A program made the position numbers and the translations under genes. Source: Pogostemon cablin (taxonomy: Eukaryota > Streptophyta > Magnoliopsida > Lamiales > Lamiaceae). Taken from it: a stretch of 64,000 bases of DNA. This document shows positions 32,068-43,297 of this stretch, in pieces; position 1 is the stretch's first letter, and each line of letters starts with the position of its first letter. The stretch is from the NCBI GenBank assembly GCA_023678885.1, contig CM042955.1:20471835-20535834 (forward strand). The letters run 5' to 3'. The notes under the pieces were generated by a model. The model was not told where the DNA came from. It searched no databases and worked only from the letters and a program-made list of their open reading frames with translations.

Positions 32068-32520
32068 ATGAATTACACAACTATTTCCCTTGGCTTTCTT
32101 GTCTTTCTTTGCTTTGTTACCAATGGTACATATTTCTTACATATGTTTATTTATCCTCTTTGTCTCATGTTTAAATGATTAACATAATTTTATAAATTTG
32201 TTCCAGGATCAAGTCAGTGCACTTCGTCGACTCTAACGATCCAGCAAGCTCCAACGGGTCGAACAATCGAGTCGAAGCCAGAGTGGAAAGTTGACATAAG
32301 CAACACATGCGCTTGCACGGTTTATCAAGTGATACTACAGTCGTCGAATTTTGCACCCGCGGTTAAGATCGATCCGTCCATCATATCCAAAATCAACGGC
32401 AACCTATATCTCATCAACAATGGAAATCTAATCTTTGCTGAGCTTGCATTCACTTTTAATTATGTAGCTCATGATCGTGCTGATTTTGCTCTTTTTGGCT
32501 CTAGGATAGCTTGCTCTTAA
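32068..32520 (+). CDS. TPD1-like small secreted protein, copy 3
   Basis: Exons 32068-32125 and 32207-32520, with an 81-bp intron in phase 1, encode 123 residues. The signal peptide is MNYTTISLGFLVFLCFVTN. Mature sequence: GSSQCTSSTLTIQQAPTGR, then SKPEWKVDISNTCACTVYQ, KIDPSIISKINGN and GSRIACS. Splice phase, exon sizes and sequence match the copy at 28010-29073, and exon 1 is closest to that of the pseudogene at 14495. It carries the same four cysteines as copy 2. The region just before the final Cys differs (NLIFAELAFTFNYVAHD against NPIFAGKSITFTYTADP), so the GK turn typical of the group is replaced. Probably a secreted signalling-type protein; exact role unknown. Confidence 0.87.
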
Positions 32521-33905
32521 ATTTTCTATTTTTTAGTTTAGATTGCTTTCTGTCTTAGAATACGCACGTTTGTTTTGTGGTTTTTTTCATTTTAGAGCAA
32601 AAAAACTTGAATTTTGGTTTCATATAGTATTTTATTTTATGTAAAATCAGATTCAATATGCATGTTATTCGATCAGTATCTTTTTTCTCTACGTTTTTAC
32701 CTTCTTCGATCTCTCTCATCCTAACAATTTAATTGTTGGCTGTACCTTCTCTTCTTGACATTATATATAATTGTTGCTTCTTTTCTTGATTGATTAAATC
32801 ATTTTTCATGAGTTGATGAATTCGTAATTATTTGATTGTTTATAGTTTCACGTTGTCTTTATTTGATATTTTATTGTTATTCTTTGCTCTTTATTCATAT
32901 ACTTGTTCGTTTTTTATAAATTCGAGATAAATTAAGACTCACATATGTAAAGTAAACTAGTGTTTTGAATTCTATTTTCTTGGTTTCGATACTTTATTAT
33001 TTAGATATCTTCCGTTATCACAATCTACCACACCAATAATATATGGGTAAATATTTGGTATGACTAATGGAATAATAGTAGAATTGAATGAACTCATGAA
33101 TGGAATGGAAATGTGAATGGAATGAGAATACGAATAACTCAAGTAATAGAATTTGTATTCTTTAATTAATTGCAATCTTATTCATAGTATTTTTATAATA
33201 TTACATACATTTAAAATTTTAGTGAAGATTTTATATATTTTAATAATTATAGAAAAATATTAAATTAAAAATAAAATAAAATATTAACATTTTTAAAATA
33301 TAATAAAATTTAAAATACAAATAAAAAATTTTATATATATTAAAAAATATTAGAATATGTATTAAAAAATTATATTTATATTATATTACATGTATATATT
33401 CAATTTAATTAATAATATAAAATTTTTATATATAATTTACTAATTTTTAAATATTAAAATAATTATATACATCTATATTTAAAATTTTTAAGAATTAAAT
33501 TTAATTTTATATTTTTTTACTGGTTGAGTATATAAAAATATTTTATTTTTTTATCTAAATTTTAAATAATTTAATATTTTATTTTTTATTAAATAATTAC
33601 AAATATTTTTAATAAATATTACATGTTAAGTAGAAAAATAATAACATATTTATAATTTTTATAATTATATAAATGAAAAGACTTGCGCGAGATCGTTTCA
33701 CGTATTTCATTTGGTGAGACGGGTCAAATATGACCCAAACATATTCTCGCGGATCCTATAAAAACTTACCACCTGGACTACCTCCTAAATCCACATATAT
33801 CGCACATAACTTAACCCATTCCTTTTTTTTTTCGCGTTATAATTTTATTTTTTCAATTACAGTTTATTTATTTTTTTTAAGTAAAATCATGTACATTATT
33901 TTTTT
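32521..33905. other. AT-rich spacer, nothing coding
   Basis: Downstream region of TPD1-like gene 3, then almost pure A/T sequence (33180-33670). GGAATG-rich sequence at 33060-33140 resembles a transposon end also seen, inverted, near 35700-35870. A partial GAGATCGTTTCACGT motif at about 33690 belongs to the MITE family that follows. Confidence 0.5.
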
Positions 33906-34155
33906 GGCAAAGACTTGTGTGAGACCGTATCATGTAATAGCTTACGTGAGACGGTCAGAAAGTAATAACTTTTATAAAGGAAAGTCATACTAAATTTATA
34001 AAAAATGATAATGCTCTTTCATGAACAAATTATAGTATAAATAAAAAGTGATAACATTTTATAACAAAGTGATAACGATTTATAGCGAAAGTGATAATTA
34101 TTTTAAAAAATAAAAAATGGTCTCACGTGAGACGGTCTCACGCAAGACCTACCCT
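33906..34155. mobile_element. MITE with CAAAGACTTGTGTGAGACCG end, copy 1
   Basis: Starts GGCAAAGACTTGTGTGAGAC and ends GAGACGGTCTCACGCAAGAC, an inverted-repeat pair. The interior has repeated AAGTGATAAC. About 250 bp. Confidence 0.75.
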
Positions 34156-34161
34156 ATTTTA

Positions 34162-34406
34162 GGCAAAGACTTGTGTGAGATCGTCTCACGTAAGGGCTTA
34201 TGTGAGACGGCCGAAAAGTGATAAGTTCCATAACGAAAAGTTATACTAAATTAATGAAAAGTAATAATGCAATTTCATAAACAATTTATAGTGTAAATGA
34301 AAAGTAATAACATTTTATAGCGAAAGTGACGACATTATATAGCGAAAGTGATAACAATTTTAAAAATATAAAATTGTCTCACATGAGACGGTACGCAAGA
34401 TCTACC
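34162..34406. mobile_element. MITE with CAAAGACTTGTGTGAGATCG end, copy 2
   Basis: Same ends and interior as the copy 6 bp to the left and in the same orientation, roughly 80 percent similar by eye. Either a tandem duplication or two insertions side by side. Confidence 0.75.
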
Positions 34407-35637
34407 ATTTTTTTTAATATTCATTAATAAAATAAAGAAAATATTCTTATATATAGAAACACCATTAATATAAATTATGTCAAAATATGATTGACAAAAT
34501 AATTGATGACTAATTCACTTTTATTTATTATTATCACCTTTTATTTATTATTATACTAATAATTCATTTAATTCAAATGAATGATCACTTTTTTTATGTG
34601 TCACTTTATATTAAAAATATTATCACTTTTTATTCGTATGATAAATGTACTTCATTAAATAATTTAATTGGATATTTATCACTTTTCTTTGATTATGTAT
34701 CATTTTTTATTAAAAATATTATCAATTTTCATTCGTCCTATAATCTTTTTATAAAATAGTTTAATTGTGGGTATTAATTTTTATTTTTATATTAAGTATC
34801 ATTTTTTTATTGAAAATGTTATCACATTTTGTTTTTAACAATTATTTTTTAAAAAAAAATTAGTGCAAGTATTATTTTGCTTTGATCAGATATCATGACT
34901 TTTTTATAAAAAATGTGATCACTTTTTTATTTTATGAAATTTTCATAAAAGGAAGTTCTTGTGTGAGACCATTCCTGGCAAGACCATTTCACACTTCGTA
35001 ATTAATTATTACTTTTTTTAAAAAATATTATCACTTTTCTTTTAAAATGTTATCACTTTTATTTATACTATAAATTATTCATAAAATATTTCACATTACT
35101 ATCATCACTTTTTATCAGTTAGATATCACTTTTCTTTATAAATATTATCACTTCTTATAAATTTCACCCAAACAATCCCGTGAAACAGAATTTTTCTTTC
35201 ATGAAATAACTCAATAGTAAATGTAGCACTTTTTTTTAATGTAATAAGTGGAGTATACTCTTTGAATTTTCAACAGTCACTTTAAAATTTTTTAATGTTC
35301 AATATGACTTGTAATTTTAATAATTAATAACATTATTAATTTTAAAATGTACATGGAAAAGGAAAAAATATAATTGATCCCATGTAAGTTAATTAAATAT
35401 GCCATCCATGAGCTGAAGTGATCCCATATAGGAGTACGTACGTTAATTGAATATGCATTCAGCATTCCGTGAGAAGTTTTACGAGGGTGACCGCCACAGC
35501 CGTTTTTTCTTTTATTTTTTATTTTTTATATTATATTAATTAATGTATAAATAATCCGTCTCACATAATAGATCCGAGATGATCTCGCACAAGACCCACC
35601 CTTATATAAATAGATGTTGTATAAATTAAAAAATATT

Positions 35638-35690
<53 letters not shown>

Positions 35691-36131
35691 ACGTGGGGCG
35701 GGGGAATAGGGAATGGAATGGGCAATGGGGTGGGAGGAATGCTCATTCCCACATATAAGGTAATACATATTCCTTTGGAATTGATATTCCTATTCATAAA
35801 AATATATCAATCGCAGGAATGTGAATGAGATTAGGAATTACGATTCCATTCTCACATCATTCCATCATATCAATCATGAATGTGAAACTATTTCGCGTAT
35901 ACGTTAGACGAATAAAAATATAACATCATTATCATTCTTGCTATAAAATGTTATTATTTTTATTTATATTTTATAAATTGAAAGTCACTGAACTATTATC
36001 ACTTTTCATCGACTGATCAGTATCACTTTTCTTAATAACGTTATAACTTTTTATTCATCTCAAATAAGAGTTTACCATCTGACACAACACTTGCCCTAAT
36101 TTATGACATATTTAAATTGATCAATTTAAAA
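34407..36131. repeat. Region with reiterated TATCACTTTT, MITE debris and a (TA)n tract
   Basis: TATCACTTTT and variants recur at least fifteen times between 34530 and 35160 and again near 36000, the complement of the AAGTGATA motif inside the adjacent MITEs. (TA)n fills 35640-35688. Sequence at 35690-35880 is rich in GGAATG/CATTCC. There is no gene; the frame over 35526-35768 is just the TA tract. Confidence 0.55.
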
Positions 36132-36396
36132 GATAAAGTCTCTTGTGAGATGCTAATTAGATGAGAAGGTTTGTGAGACGCTAATTAGATGAGAAATTTA
36201 CTGGTTGTTAAAGTATATTTTCTAAAGTATTTTAGATTATGCATTAAAGTATATATTTAGTGTGTTATAATTTAATTTATTATTGACATATTTTAACTGC
36301 AAATAATTATTTTTATCTATACAATAAGCATACTTTAATGATGGATCAACCCGTCTCACACCCGTTCACAAATTACTCGTCTCACAAGAGAGTATC
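36132..36396. mobile_element. MITE with TCTCTTGTGAGAC-type ends
   Basis: GATAAAGTCTCTTGTGAGAT at the left and CGTCTCACAAGAGAGTATC at the right. Same family as 12061-12315, in reverse orientation inside. No convincing target duplication. 265 bp. Confidence 0.78.
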
Positions 36397-36770
36397 TCTG
36401 AAATGTAATGTATTTTTTTTCACATTAATTTATTACGTGCACGCACATTGTTAAAAGTTATATAACTAGTAGTCTATCCTATACCCTTGTTTTTTCGTAG
36501 ATTTTTTAAAGTAAATTATTTACTTTATTAATTTTTTTGTTAGTTTTTAAGTTACAGTAAATAAATTACTAGTTATATAGTAATTAGTAAGAAAATGACA
36601 ATTTTAAATGAATGGGACAGGGGACATGGAAGGAACAATACAAAATTTGAACACAATACCAAGCCCAACAGGAGGAATAGCTGGAGCCCAATAAGAATGA
36701 AAGACCAATTTCAACACCGAGGCCCAAATATTACAAGTTTTACAGAGGCCTTATTTAGAAATTAGAATCC
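36397..36770. other. Upstream region of the PHT4;6-like gene
   Basis: AT-rich. The part 36600-36740 has AAGCCCAACAGG / GAGCCCAATAAG / GAGGCCCAAAT repeats such as occur in LTR debris. No gene. Confidence 0.4.
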
Positions 36771-38643
36771 ACCGCCAGTTCAGAGACGTCCAATTCCGAA
36801 TATCTGCTTTTGATGCTTGCTGAATTTCAGTGAACCACTTTTCAACTCGCTTTTTAAATTTCAGTAAACTTCAATTCTACTTGAATTTCAGAGATCGTAC
36901 ATATATAATTCCTTGAATTTTCGTTGAATCTGTCGTTTCACCTCAAATCACTGTTGCTTCAAATGTAATGCAGCTTGCTTAATCGGCCATTCCTCCACTT
37001 TAATCAGTTGGAGGATTTAATTTTAATTATTTTATTATTATTTACATGGGCGACCTTTTCGATTCAGAGGTAACTTCATTTTATTCAATTCTTAATCTTT
37101 TTTCTTTGTCTTAATCGAAATTTTCGTGGTAAGCTCTAGCTTGTTTTGCAGGATTTTTTTATTTTTATTTTTTTAATGACGTGATGTACCTGTTAATCAT
37201 GACGAATTTTGCTTCTGTTTTCGTTTTGTGTGTGAATGCAGTTAAATGTATGCGAAGTTGCTGCCTTTTCTGTTCTCTGGCAAAATCTTTAAACCCTTTC
37301 ATGTTGAAAGAACGGAAATTTATCAATTTGTGTAAAGTCGTATTTAAATTGGTGCAAGAAACAAATGATAGTTGTACTTAAATCGGTGCAAGAAACAAAT
37401 GTTAGGTTTCCTATAAAATTAGGGGAACATGAGATAAAATTGTATCTTATCAATGATGTTTTTATGTTTAGGTTATGTTTTCCATAGATTTTCTGTTAGA
37501 AATCTACCAATACAGTTTAAAATGTGCACTGTTTTAAACATCGGTTTTTTTCTTTTTTTGATTTAGATCATGTTCATTCTTGTGTTGATGAATCTGACTA
37601 TTATATATGTTAGAAGCTTAAACTTTTTGCTAGGGTGTGAGCAATAAATATATGTTATAAGTTGATGATCTCATCCTATTTTATATGCCATTAAGTTTTT
37701 CTTTTATGACCATAACAGTCCTGCTTGCCTCTCATATGTGCTCAAAAAAAATCTGTCACCCAATCAATTAATCATCTGAGCTTTATGCCTTTATATTCAT
37801 CTGATGCTGTAAATCATTTAATTTTTCACGGTTTATATGTTCGGCTCTTTCACATGTTTCTTTCTGTTATGGACATGAATTTTTGTATATGTTCTAGTCA
37901 AGGATGATTTCCTTGCAGGTTTTTCATGTTCTTTACATTCCAAGATTTCCAGTTAATGCATTCATTATACATATTCATTCGCTACTTATTCTTTATACTT
38001 AAATAAATATATAATAGGTATAGCGAATATAAAACCAGTGTTGTGAAAAGAATTAGGTTGTTTGAAAGAGGAAATCCAGGCCTGAAACTAGACTCCACTT
38101 TAGGTAATATTAAATATTTCCAGCGAATCAAGTAAGTATAAGGTGTCCTGTAAAGATCAGTCGATAAATTGACCTCATCCAGTTTATTTAAATTTCTTCT
38201 TTGATTGCCTATTTTATTCTCTCCAAAAATATGGAAAAAAGAAGGAAAGGGCATGTGGTACTATGCTGCAGGCCTTACTCTTATTTGGCATCCCTGAGAG
38301 TGTCTCAATTACCTCATGTGGTAATATGCTACAAAATTCATATAGCAGGTAACGAGTCCTACATCACACATATCTGCTGTTTGGTGAATTGCATCCCTTA
38401 CTCTTATTTGGTGGATTTGAGTGCAATCCACTTTGACAGAAATCCCGCAAGCGCATTGCGTTTTTGCTCATTGGTCTTCTCTTAGTTACTGTATTTTGTC
38501 AATAGTGTATGAAGAATCTGTTTATATATATGTTTTACAGGAGGGCTTTCTCTATTGGTGATTTCAGGAGATGTGCAGTTATTTTATTCTTTTGGATCAT
38601 CCATAAAGTAAACTGTTCTGTAGTTTGCCATTCATGAAACCAA
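36771..38643 (+). other. Inferred 5' untranslated leader with intron of the PHT4;6-like gene
   Basis: CAGAG/GTAACTT at 37070 is a good donor and TGTTTTACAG/GAG at 38540 a good acceptor. This suggests a 1.47-kb leader intron before the coding exon. The intron contains a 31-bp tandem duplication (GGTGCAAGAAACAAATG at about 37352 and 37384). Transcription start and splicing are inferred, not shown. Confidence 0.5.
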
Positions 38644-38720
38644 ATGAAGAGCAAACATATCCCAAAACGCTATGTGACTGTTGTTTTGACCTTTATCTGC
38701 ACTTGTGTGTGCTACATTGA
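38634..38720 (+). promoter_or_regulatory. Out-of-frame upstream ORF overlapping the transporter start
   Basis: An ATG at 38634, ten bases before the main ATG, opens a 28-codon frame that ends at TGA 38718-38720 inside the transporter coding region. If the leader is as inferred, initiation here would lower translation of the transporter; leaky scanning would be needed. Confidence 0.5.
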
Positions 38721-39972
38721 ACGTGTGGGCTTCTCTATTGCATATACAGCTGCTGCTGATTCTGCTGGGGTAGATCAGTCAAGCAAGGGTATGATACTCT
38801 CGACGTTCTATTATGGATATGCCTGTTCACAAGTTCCTGGCGGCTGGGTAGCCCAAAAATTTGGAGGAAGACGTGTTCTCCTTTTCTCATTTGCTTTATG
38901 GTCTCTGACCTGTGCTTTTGTTCCATTGGATCCAAATCGAACTGTAATTTTGGTCATAGCTCGGTTACTTGTTGGGGTGGCCCAGGGCTTTATCTTTCCT
39001 TCTATTCACACTGTACTAGCCCAATGGGTGCCACCACATGAAAGGTCCAGATCTGTTTCTCTAACAACCTCAGGCATGTATTTTGGTGCAGCAGCAGGAA
39101 TGCTGGTGCTTCCAAGCCTTGTCAAGTTGCAGGGCCCTCAATCGGTATTCCTCGTTGAAGCTGCTTTAGGGGTCATATGGTCTCTACTTTGGTTGAAGTA
39201 TGCTAGTGACCCACCTCGCTCTGATCATCCAAAGGCCACAGCTGCTGGTTTTGGTGAACCGTTGCTTCCAATCAAAAGAAATCAAAAGGCAAAAGTAGAA
39301 AACGGAGTTCATTCTATTCGAACACCAAAAATTCCATGGAAGAGAATTATTCTCAGTTTGCCAATTTGGGCAATAGTGGCGAATAATTTTACTTTCCACT
39401 ATGCCCTTTATGTACTCATGAATTGGCTACCTACGTTCTTTGAGTTAGGCCTCAACAGTAGTCTTCAAGAATTGGGTTCCTCCAAAATGCTGCCTTATCT
39501 TAACATGTTTCTCTTGTCGAACATTGGTGGAGTTATCGCAGATCACTTGATTACCAGGAGATTTCTATCTGTGACTAAAACAAGAAAGCTGTTAAACACA
39601 GTGGGATTTATGGTGGCTTCATTTGCACTGATGTCTCTTCCCTTGTTTAGAACACCCAATGGAGTTATATTCTGCTCATCAGTGGCTTTAGGGTTCTTAG
39701 CACTAGGAAGAGCTGGTTTTGCTGTAAATCACATGGACATCGCCCCAAGATATGCTGGCATCGTAATGGGGTTCTCCAATACAGCTGGTACCTTAGCCGG
39801 TATAGTTGGAGTTGATCTCACGGGCCGACTTCTTGAATCTGCTAAGGCTGCTCATTCGGACCTCACGAGTCCAGATAGCTGGAGAGCCATATTTCTTATA
39901 CCAGGTTTACTCTGTATACTCAGCTCACTCGTGTTCCTTGTACTATCTACAGGGGAGAGGATTTTCGACTGA
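38644..39972 (+). CDS. PHT4;6: PHT4;6-type anion/phosphate transporter (probable anion transporter 5)
   Basis: The 442-residue frame is uninterrupted and lies in one exon. It is a major facilitator (SLC17-like) protein with about 12 hydrophobic segments. Visible signatures are CYIERVGFSIAYT in helix 1 and YGYACSQVPGGWVAQKFGGR (the helix 2-3 loop motif). ARLLVGVAQGFIFPSIHTVL and AQWVPPHERSRSVSLTTSG are the strongly conserved SLC17/PHT4 blocks. A cytosolic loop follows at about residues 190-230 (DPPRSDHPKA), and a second half begins near IPWKRIILSLPIWAI. By family this is the PHT4;6 group, which in Arabidopsis is a Golgi carrier exporting phosphate released by glycosylation; length and blocks fit it better than the plastid PHT4 members, and there is no plastid transit extension. 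The start is the ATG that gives the usual short N-terminus (KSKHIPKRYVTVVLTF). Confidence 0.92.
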   Translation: MKSKHIPKRYVTVVLTFICTCVCYIERVGFSIAYTAAADSAGVDQSSKGMILSTFYYGYACSQVPGGWVAQKFGGRRVLLFSFALWSLTCAFVPLDPNRTVILVIARLLVGVAQGFIFPSIHTVLAQWVPPHERSRSVSLTTSGMYFGAAAGMLVLPSLVKLQGPQSVFLVEAALGVIWSLLWLKYASDPPRSDHPKATAAGFGEPLLPIKRNQKAKVENGVHSIRTPKIPWKRIILSLPIWAIVANNFTFHYALYVLMNWLPTFFELGLNSSLQELGSSKMLPYLNMFLLSNIGGVIADHLITRRFLSVTKTRKLLNTVGFMVASFALMSLPLFRTPNGVIFCSSVALGFLALGRAGFAVNHMDIAPRYAGIVMGFSNTAGTLAGIVGVDLTGRLLESAKAAHSDLTSPDSWRAIFLIPGLLCILSSLVFLVLSTGERIFD

Positions 39973-40590
39973 TTCAAACTATCCTGTGTAGCATATTTAG
40001 TATATATACTAACAGTTTCCCACACTGAAAGTATATGTTTGATACCACATACAGAATTGTGAAAATCAATGACGATTGCTTGCTATTTAGGATAATAGGT
40101 GGGAGGGGTGATCCGAGAAACTCACTGTTGAGATAATCCGACATTCTTCTGGCTTCTGATGCATGAACTGTAACATTCGATGCACGTACATAAGGTTCAC
40201 TTCACTTAGCTTCGGTTCTATTTTTGCTCAATTTGCTGTCTAGGTTTATCGGGTTTGTCAACTTACCACATTCTGTCTATATTAACAGAAAATGATCAGC
40301 TTCAGATAGAAACTCATTTGTATGTCCTAATAAATCAACTCAGTTTTGTGTTATTTCTTGGGCTATTTGCCTGCTTAATTCATTATGGTGGGAATTACAT
40401 CTCATGTGAATGGCAGTCAGTCTGTTAAGAAACGTTTTCAGTTGGGTGTATTCTTGCAGCCTATCTGAGATGGCCATTCTCAGAGGAGTTCGATGTTGTT
40501 GAGGTGGTGGATCTTCAAGTTGTCGTCGACAGTGCCACTGATCTGAGTACCCCTTCTGACTTGTAATTTAAATAAATAAAAAGGTACTTT
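39973..40590 (+). other. 3' region of the transporter gene, with an exon-like segment
   Basis: An AATAAA pair at 40571-40580 could serve as polyadenylation signal. At 40460-40563, after a TTCTTGCAG acceptor-like site, an open frame reads YLRWPFSEEFDVVEVVDLQ and continues to TPSDL and a stop. It is compositionally coding-like and might be an alternative terminal exon or a fragment of another gene. I do not recognise it. Confidence 0.4.
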
Positions 40591-42509
40591 ATAGTTTATA
40601 AATGGAAATTTCACAGTTTCTTCAGTTTTTTTTTTTTTCTCTTAATAGAATATTATTTTGCAGAATTTTTTTTATGGAATATAATAAAATTGGTTATACC
40701 TAAGCACCCATTTCTTGTTGAGACTTTATCCCCTCCTAGACCATAATGATTTCTTTTCGGCCATACCTTGTCTACCCATGTCTCTTTCGGTTTGGACTTT
40801 TTGCGCGAGATCGTATTACAATAATGTTTACGTTATTTTTAAAAAAAGTAATATTCGAATTTATGAAAAGTGATAGTAGTATAATAAATTATTTTATCAG
40901 TAATTTATAGTATATAAACAAAAATAATATTTCGGTGAGATGAATAAGAAATTATAATATTATTTTAAAAAGAAAGTAATATTCTAACTAAAGTGTAATA
41001 AATTATTTTATTAATAATTTATAGTAAATAAATAAAAAATAGAGTCCAATTGTGGTTGGATTAATTTTAATTTAATTTTTACCACTAAATATAATAATAT
41101 AATTAATTTTTTAAAAAATGAATCCACCCACGACCCATTTAATCCTATTAATAATGGGTGCATCAATTGCAACTCATAATTACCCTAAAAATAATGATAA
41201 TATTTGATAAAAATTGACAACTATTTTTAAAAAAATATATTTTTTCAGTGTCACGCAAGTGGAATAATTACTTAAATTAGTGAGCGATGATGATGGAAGA
41301 GCCTCCTTTCTTTTGTTGCTAAACTCATCACTTTAATTTCTTTATTTATTTATTTATTCCTTTAAAATTAATATTGACTCCCGTCATTAAGGAATCTTAC
41401 TGCTTTTATCATTCTGATTTAATTATGAAACAAAATAAATCTCCTGATTATTTGAGGCTAGCTGTCACTCAATTAGGGTATTCTCTAATTCTTTTTCCGA
41501 CCACTTGAAATATGATGAGGGCCAACTTTTTTCTTTGATACGGGAGTGGACAAATGTCATAATTTTATTAGAGTACAAGAGATGGAATTATAGTAGGATT
41601 TAAAATAATAATAACAATTGAGATAGGAAGTTTATAGTATACAATTTGAATGCATAGCGGGGCAAAAGCGTTGAACTTAAAAGTTCATGCAATTAACGTA
41701 ACGTAGAAAATTAAGATGTAGGGACAAAAAAGAAGTGATGTCCATATAAATGTTATATTTGACTTTCTTGCTGTTTAATGTAATTAAAGAGTAGACTTAT
41801 TTCATTATTTAATGTGCGATCAAAAAAAAAAAGGTCATTATTTACTGGACTAAAACATTTATTTTAATACACACAAATGATAAAACGGGAAGAAAAAGAA
41901 GTAAAAATTATAATTAAGGAGTAAAATAAGTCATGCAACATAAAATTATTCATATAACCAGTGTACACCCAATATATAACCTTAAGAAATATACATGAAA
42001 AAGACAAATAAAATAAAATAATTTCGTTTTGGAAAAGAATAGTCTATTGACACTTTTAAAAAGAAAACGGATACTAAAAATTAAGATATGAATGACTAAA
42101 TTTTGCGTTTTGGACATGACTGATCGATTCTTACTTAAAAATAGAAAGATAGGGAACATTCTACATAAGATCTTCCTATTTAAAAATTATGAACATATTT
42201 CATCCCACACAAGAATTAGTAAAAAAAATGATAATAGAAATGTAAATATAAGATACCCTGTTTTATTTTGTGCATAAAATTAATTATGCCATTATTTAGA
42301 ATAAAAAATAGGGTATAGATAATGCGTGTTGTCCACGCTAAATTAAAAAGGAAAAGAGATTACTTAATTAATAATGACAGAATTTCTAGAAAGTCATTGC
42401 TTGAGGTATATTTTACTAAATTCAGCCGTATAGTGCTTTAGTTAATAAGACCTTCTTTTCCCAAATTACCCCTAAACAATGAAATATTTTCGATATCAAA
42501 TCTTCTCCT
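40591..42509. other. AT-rich intergenic DNA
   Basis: No gene. At 40800-41040 there are AAGTGATA/GAAAGTAATA motifs and a GCGCGAGATCG start, fragments of the MITE family at 33.9 kb. Nothing else recognised. Confidence 0.5.
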
Positions 42510-42510
42510 C

Positions 42511-42518
42511 CTATAAAT
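42511..42518 (+). promoter_or_regulatory. TATA box of the serine-rich protein gene
   Basis: CTATAAAT, 136 bp upstream of the first ATG. The leader that follows contains a near-duplicate TTCTTCTCCGGGATATTC / TTCTTCTCCGGAATATTC. Confidence 0.6.
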
Positions 42519-42646
42519 TAACCCTTCGACACCAGCTGCGTTTGCCAAACTGAAGAGCCAAACAGGCCTTTAAAAAATTAAATCATTCTCTTCTTCTCCG
42601 GGATATTCTTTTCTTCTCCGGAATATTCTATCCTTCGACGTTTTGT

Positions 42647-43297
42647 ATGAGGCTTCTGTCAATGTCTGCAAAATCGAAACGAACGAGCGCCGGCAGAGCC
42701 TTACCAATGTCTTCGGCTTTTCAACGCTCAGCTCCGTTGGGCAATTCCAATGGCGTGATGTCTGATTCTTCTCCTTTTACGTCGTCTTCGTTTGCTTCCT
42801 ATAGCTACTCTTCGTCTTCCTCGGTTGGTTTCTTCGATCAACGTCGTTCAGTGTCTCCGTCGCGCGTCAGCCTCCACTCTCTCTCTCCTCCGCCGTCGAC
42901 GCCGTCCGTTCGTTTCGCGGTGGATAGTTCGATTCATCCTCGGCGTTCGATTGCAGTGGCGCCGCCGCGTAAGCAGGTGATGCAGGATGGAATTGCGCCT
43001 AAGAAAACGTGTCTCTGTTCTCCGACGACCCATCCAGGTTCGTTTCGATGTGCGTTGCATAAGAATAATTCCGTGAGAGTGCGGAATCACTCGATTACAT
43101 ACTCGCCAAATCGATTGAACATGAGGAGATCGGCGATGACGAATTCACTTGTGCGAATCGGTACTGTCGAAGGGGATTTGGTGAAGCGAGCATTAGCTGC
43201 TCTGATTCGTCCTTCGTCACATCAGCAGCGCCGGCGCGCCGACTTCAAGCCACGAACTAGCCGGCTTTCGGTCATGAGCAAAGCCGATGATCTCTGA
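42647..43297 (+). CDS. Serine-rich protein-like (plant-specific, At5g25280/At5g11090 type)
   Basis: Single exon, 216 residues from the first ATG (a second ATG five codons on would give MSAKSKRTS). The first half is low-complexity and Ser-rich (residues about 45-60, SSPFTSSSFASYSYSSSSS), then SPSRVSLHSLSPPPSTPS. A conserved cysteine block follows, KKTCLCSPTTHPGSFRCALH (residues about 124-143), and a conserved basic C-terminus, RRSAMTNSLVRIGTVEGDLV then KRALAALIRPSSHQQRRR. These two blocks define the plant serine-rich-protein-related family, whose biochemical role is not known. No membrane segment and no signal peptide. Base composition is far more GC-rich than the flanks, as for a real exon. 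Promoter TATA at 42511. Confidence 0.9.
   Translation: MRLLSMSAKSKRTSAGRALPMSSAFQRSAPLGNSNGVMSDSSPFTSSSFASYSYSSSSSVGFFDQRRSVSPSRVSLHSLSPPPSTPSVRFAVDSSIHPRRSIAVAPPRKQVMQDGIAPKKTCLCSPTTHPGSFRCALHKNNSVRVRNHSITYSPNRLNMRRSAMTNSLVRIGTVEGDLVKRALAALIRPSSHQQRRRADFKPRTSRLSVMSKADDL

Noticed and set aside
42792..43090. Open frames overlapping the serine-rich protein gene
   Set aside because: They are shadow frames of a GC-rich exon; the 216-residue frame carries the conserved family blocks.
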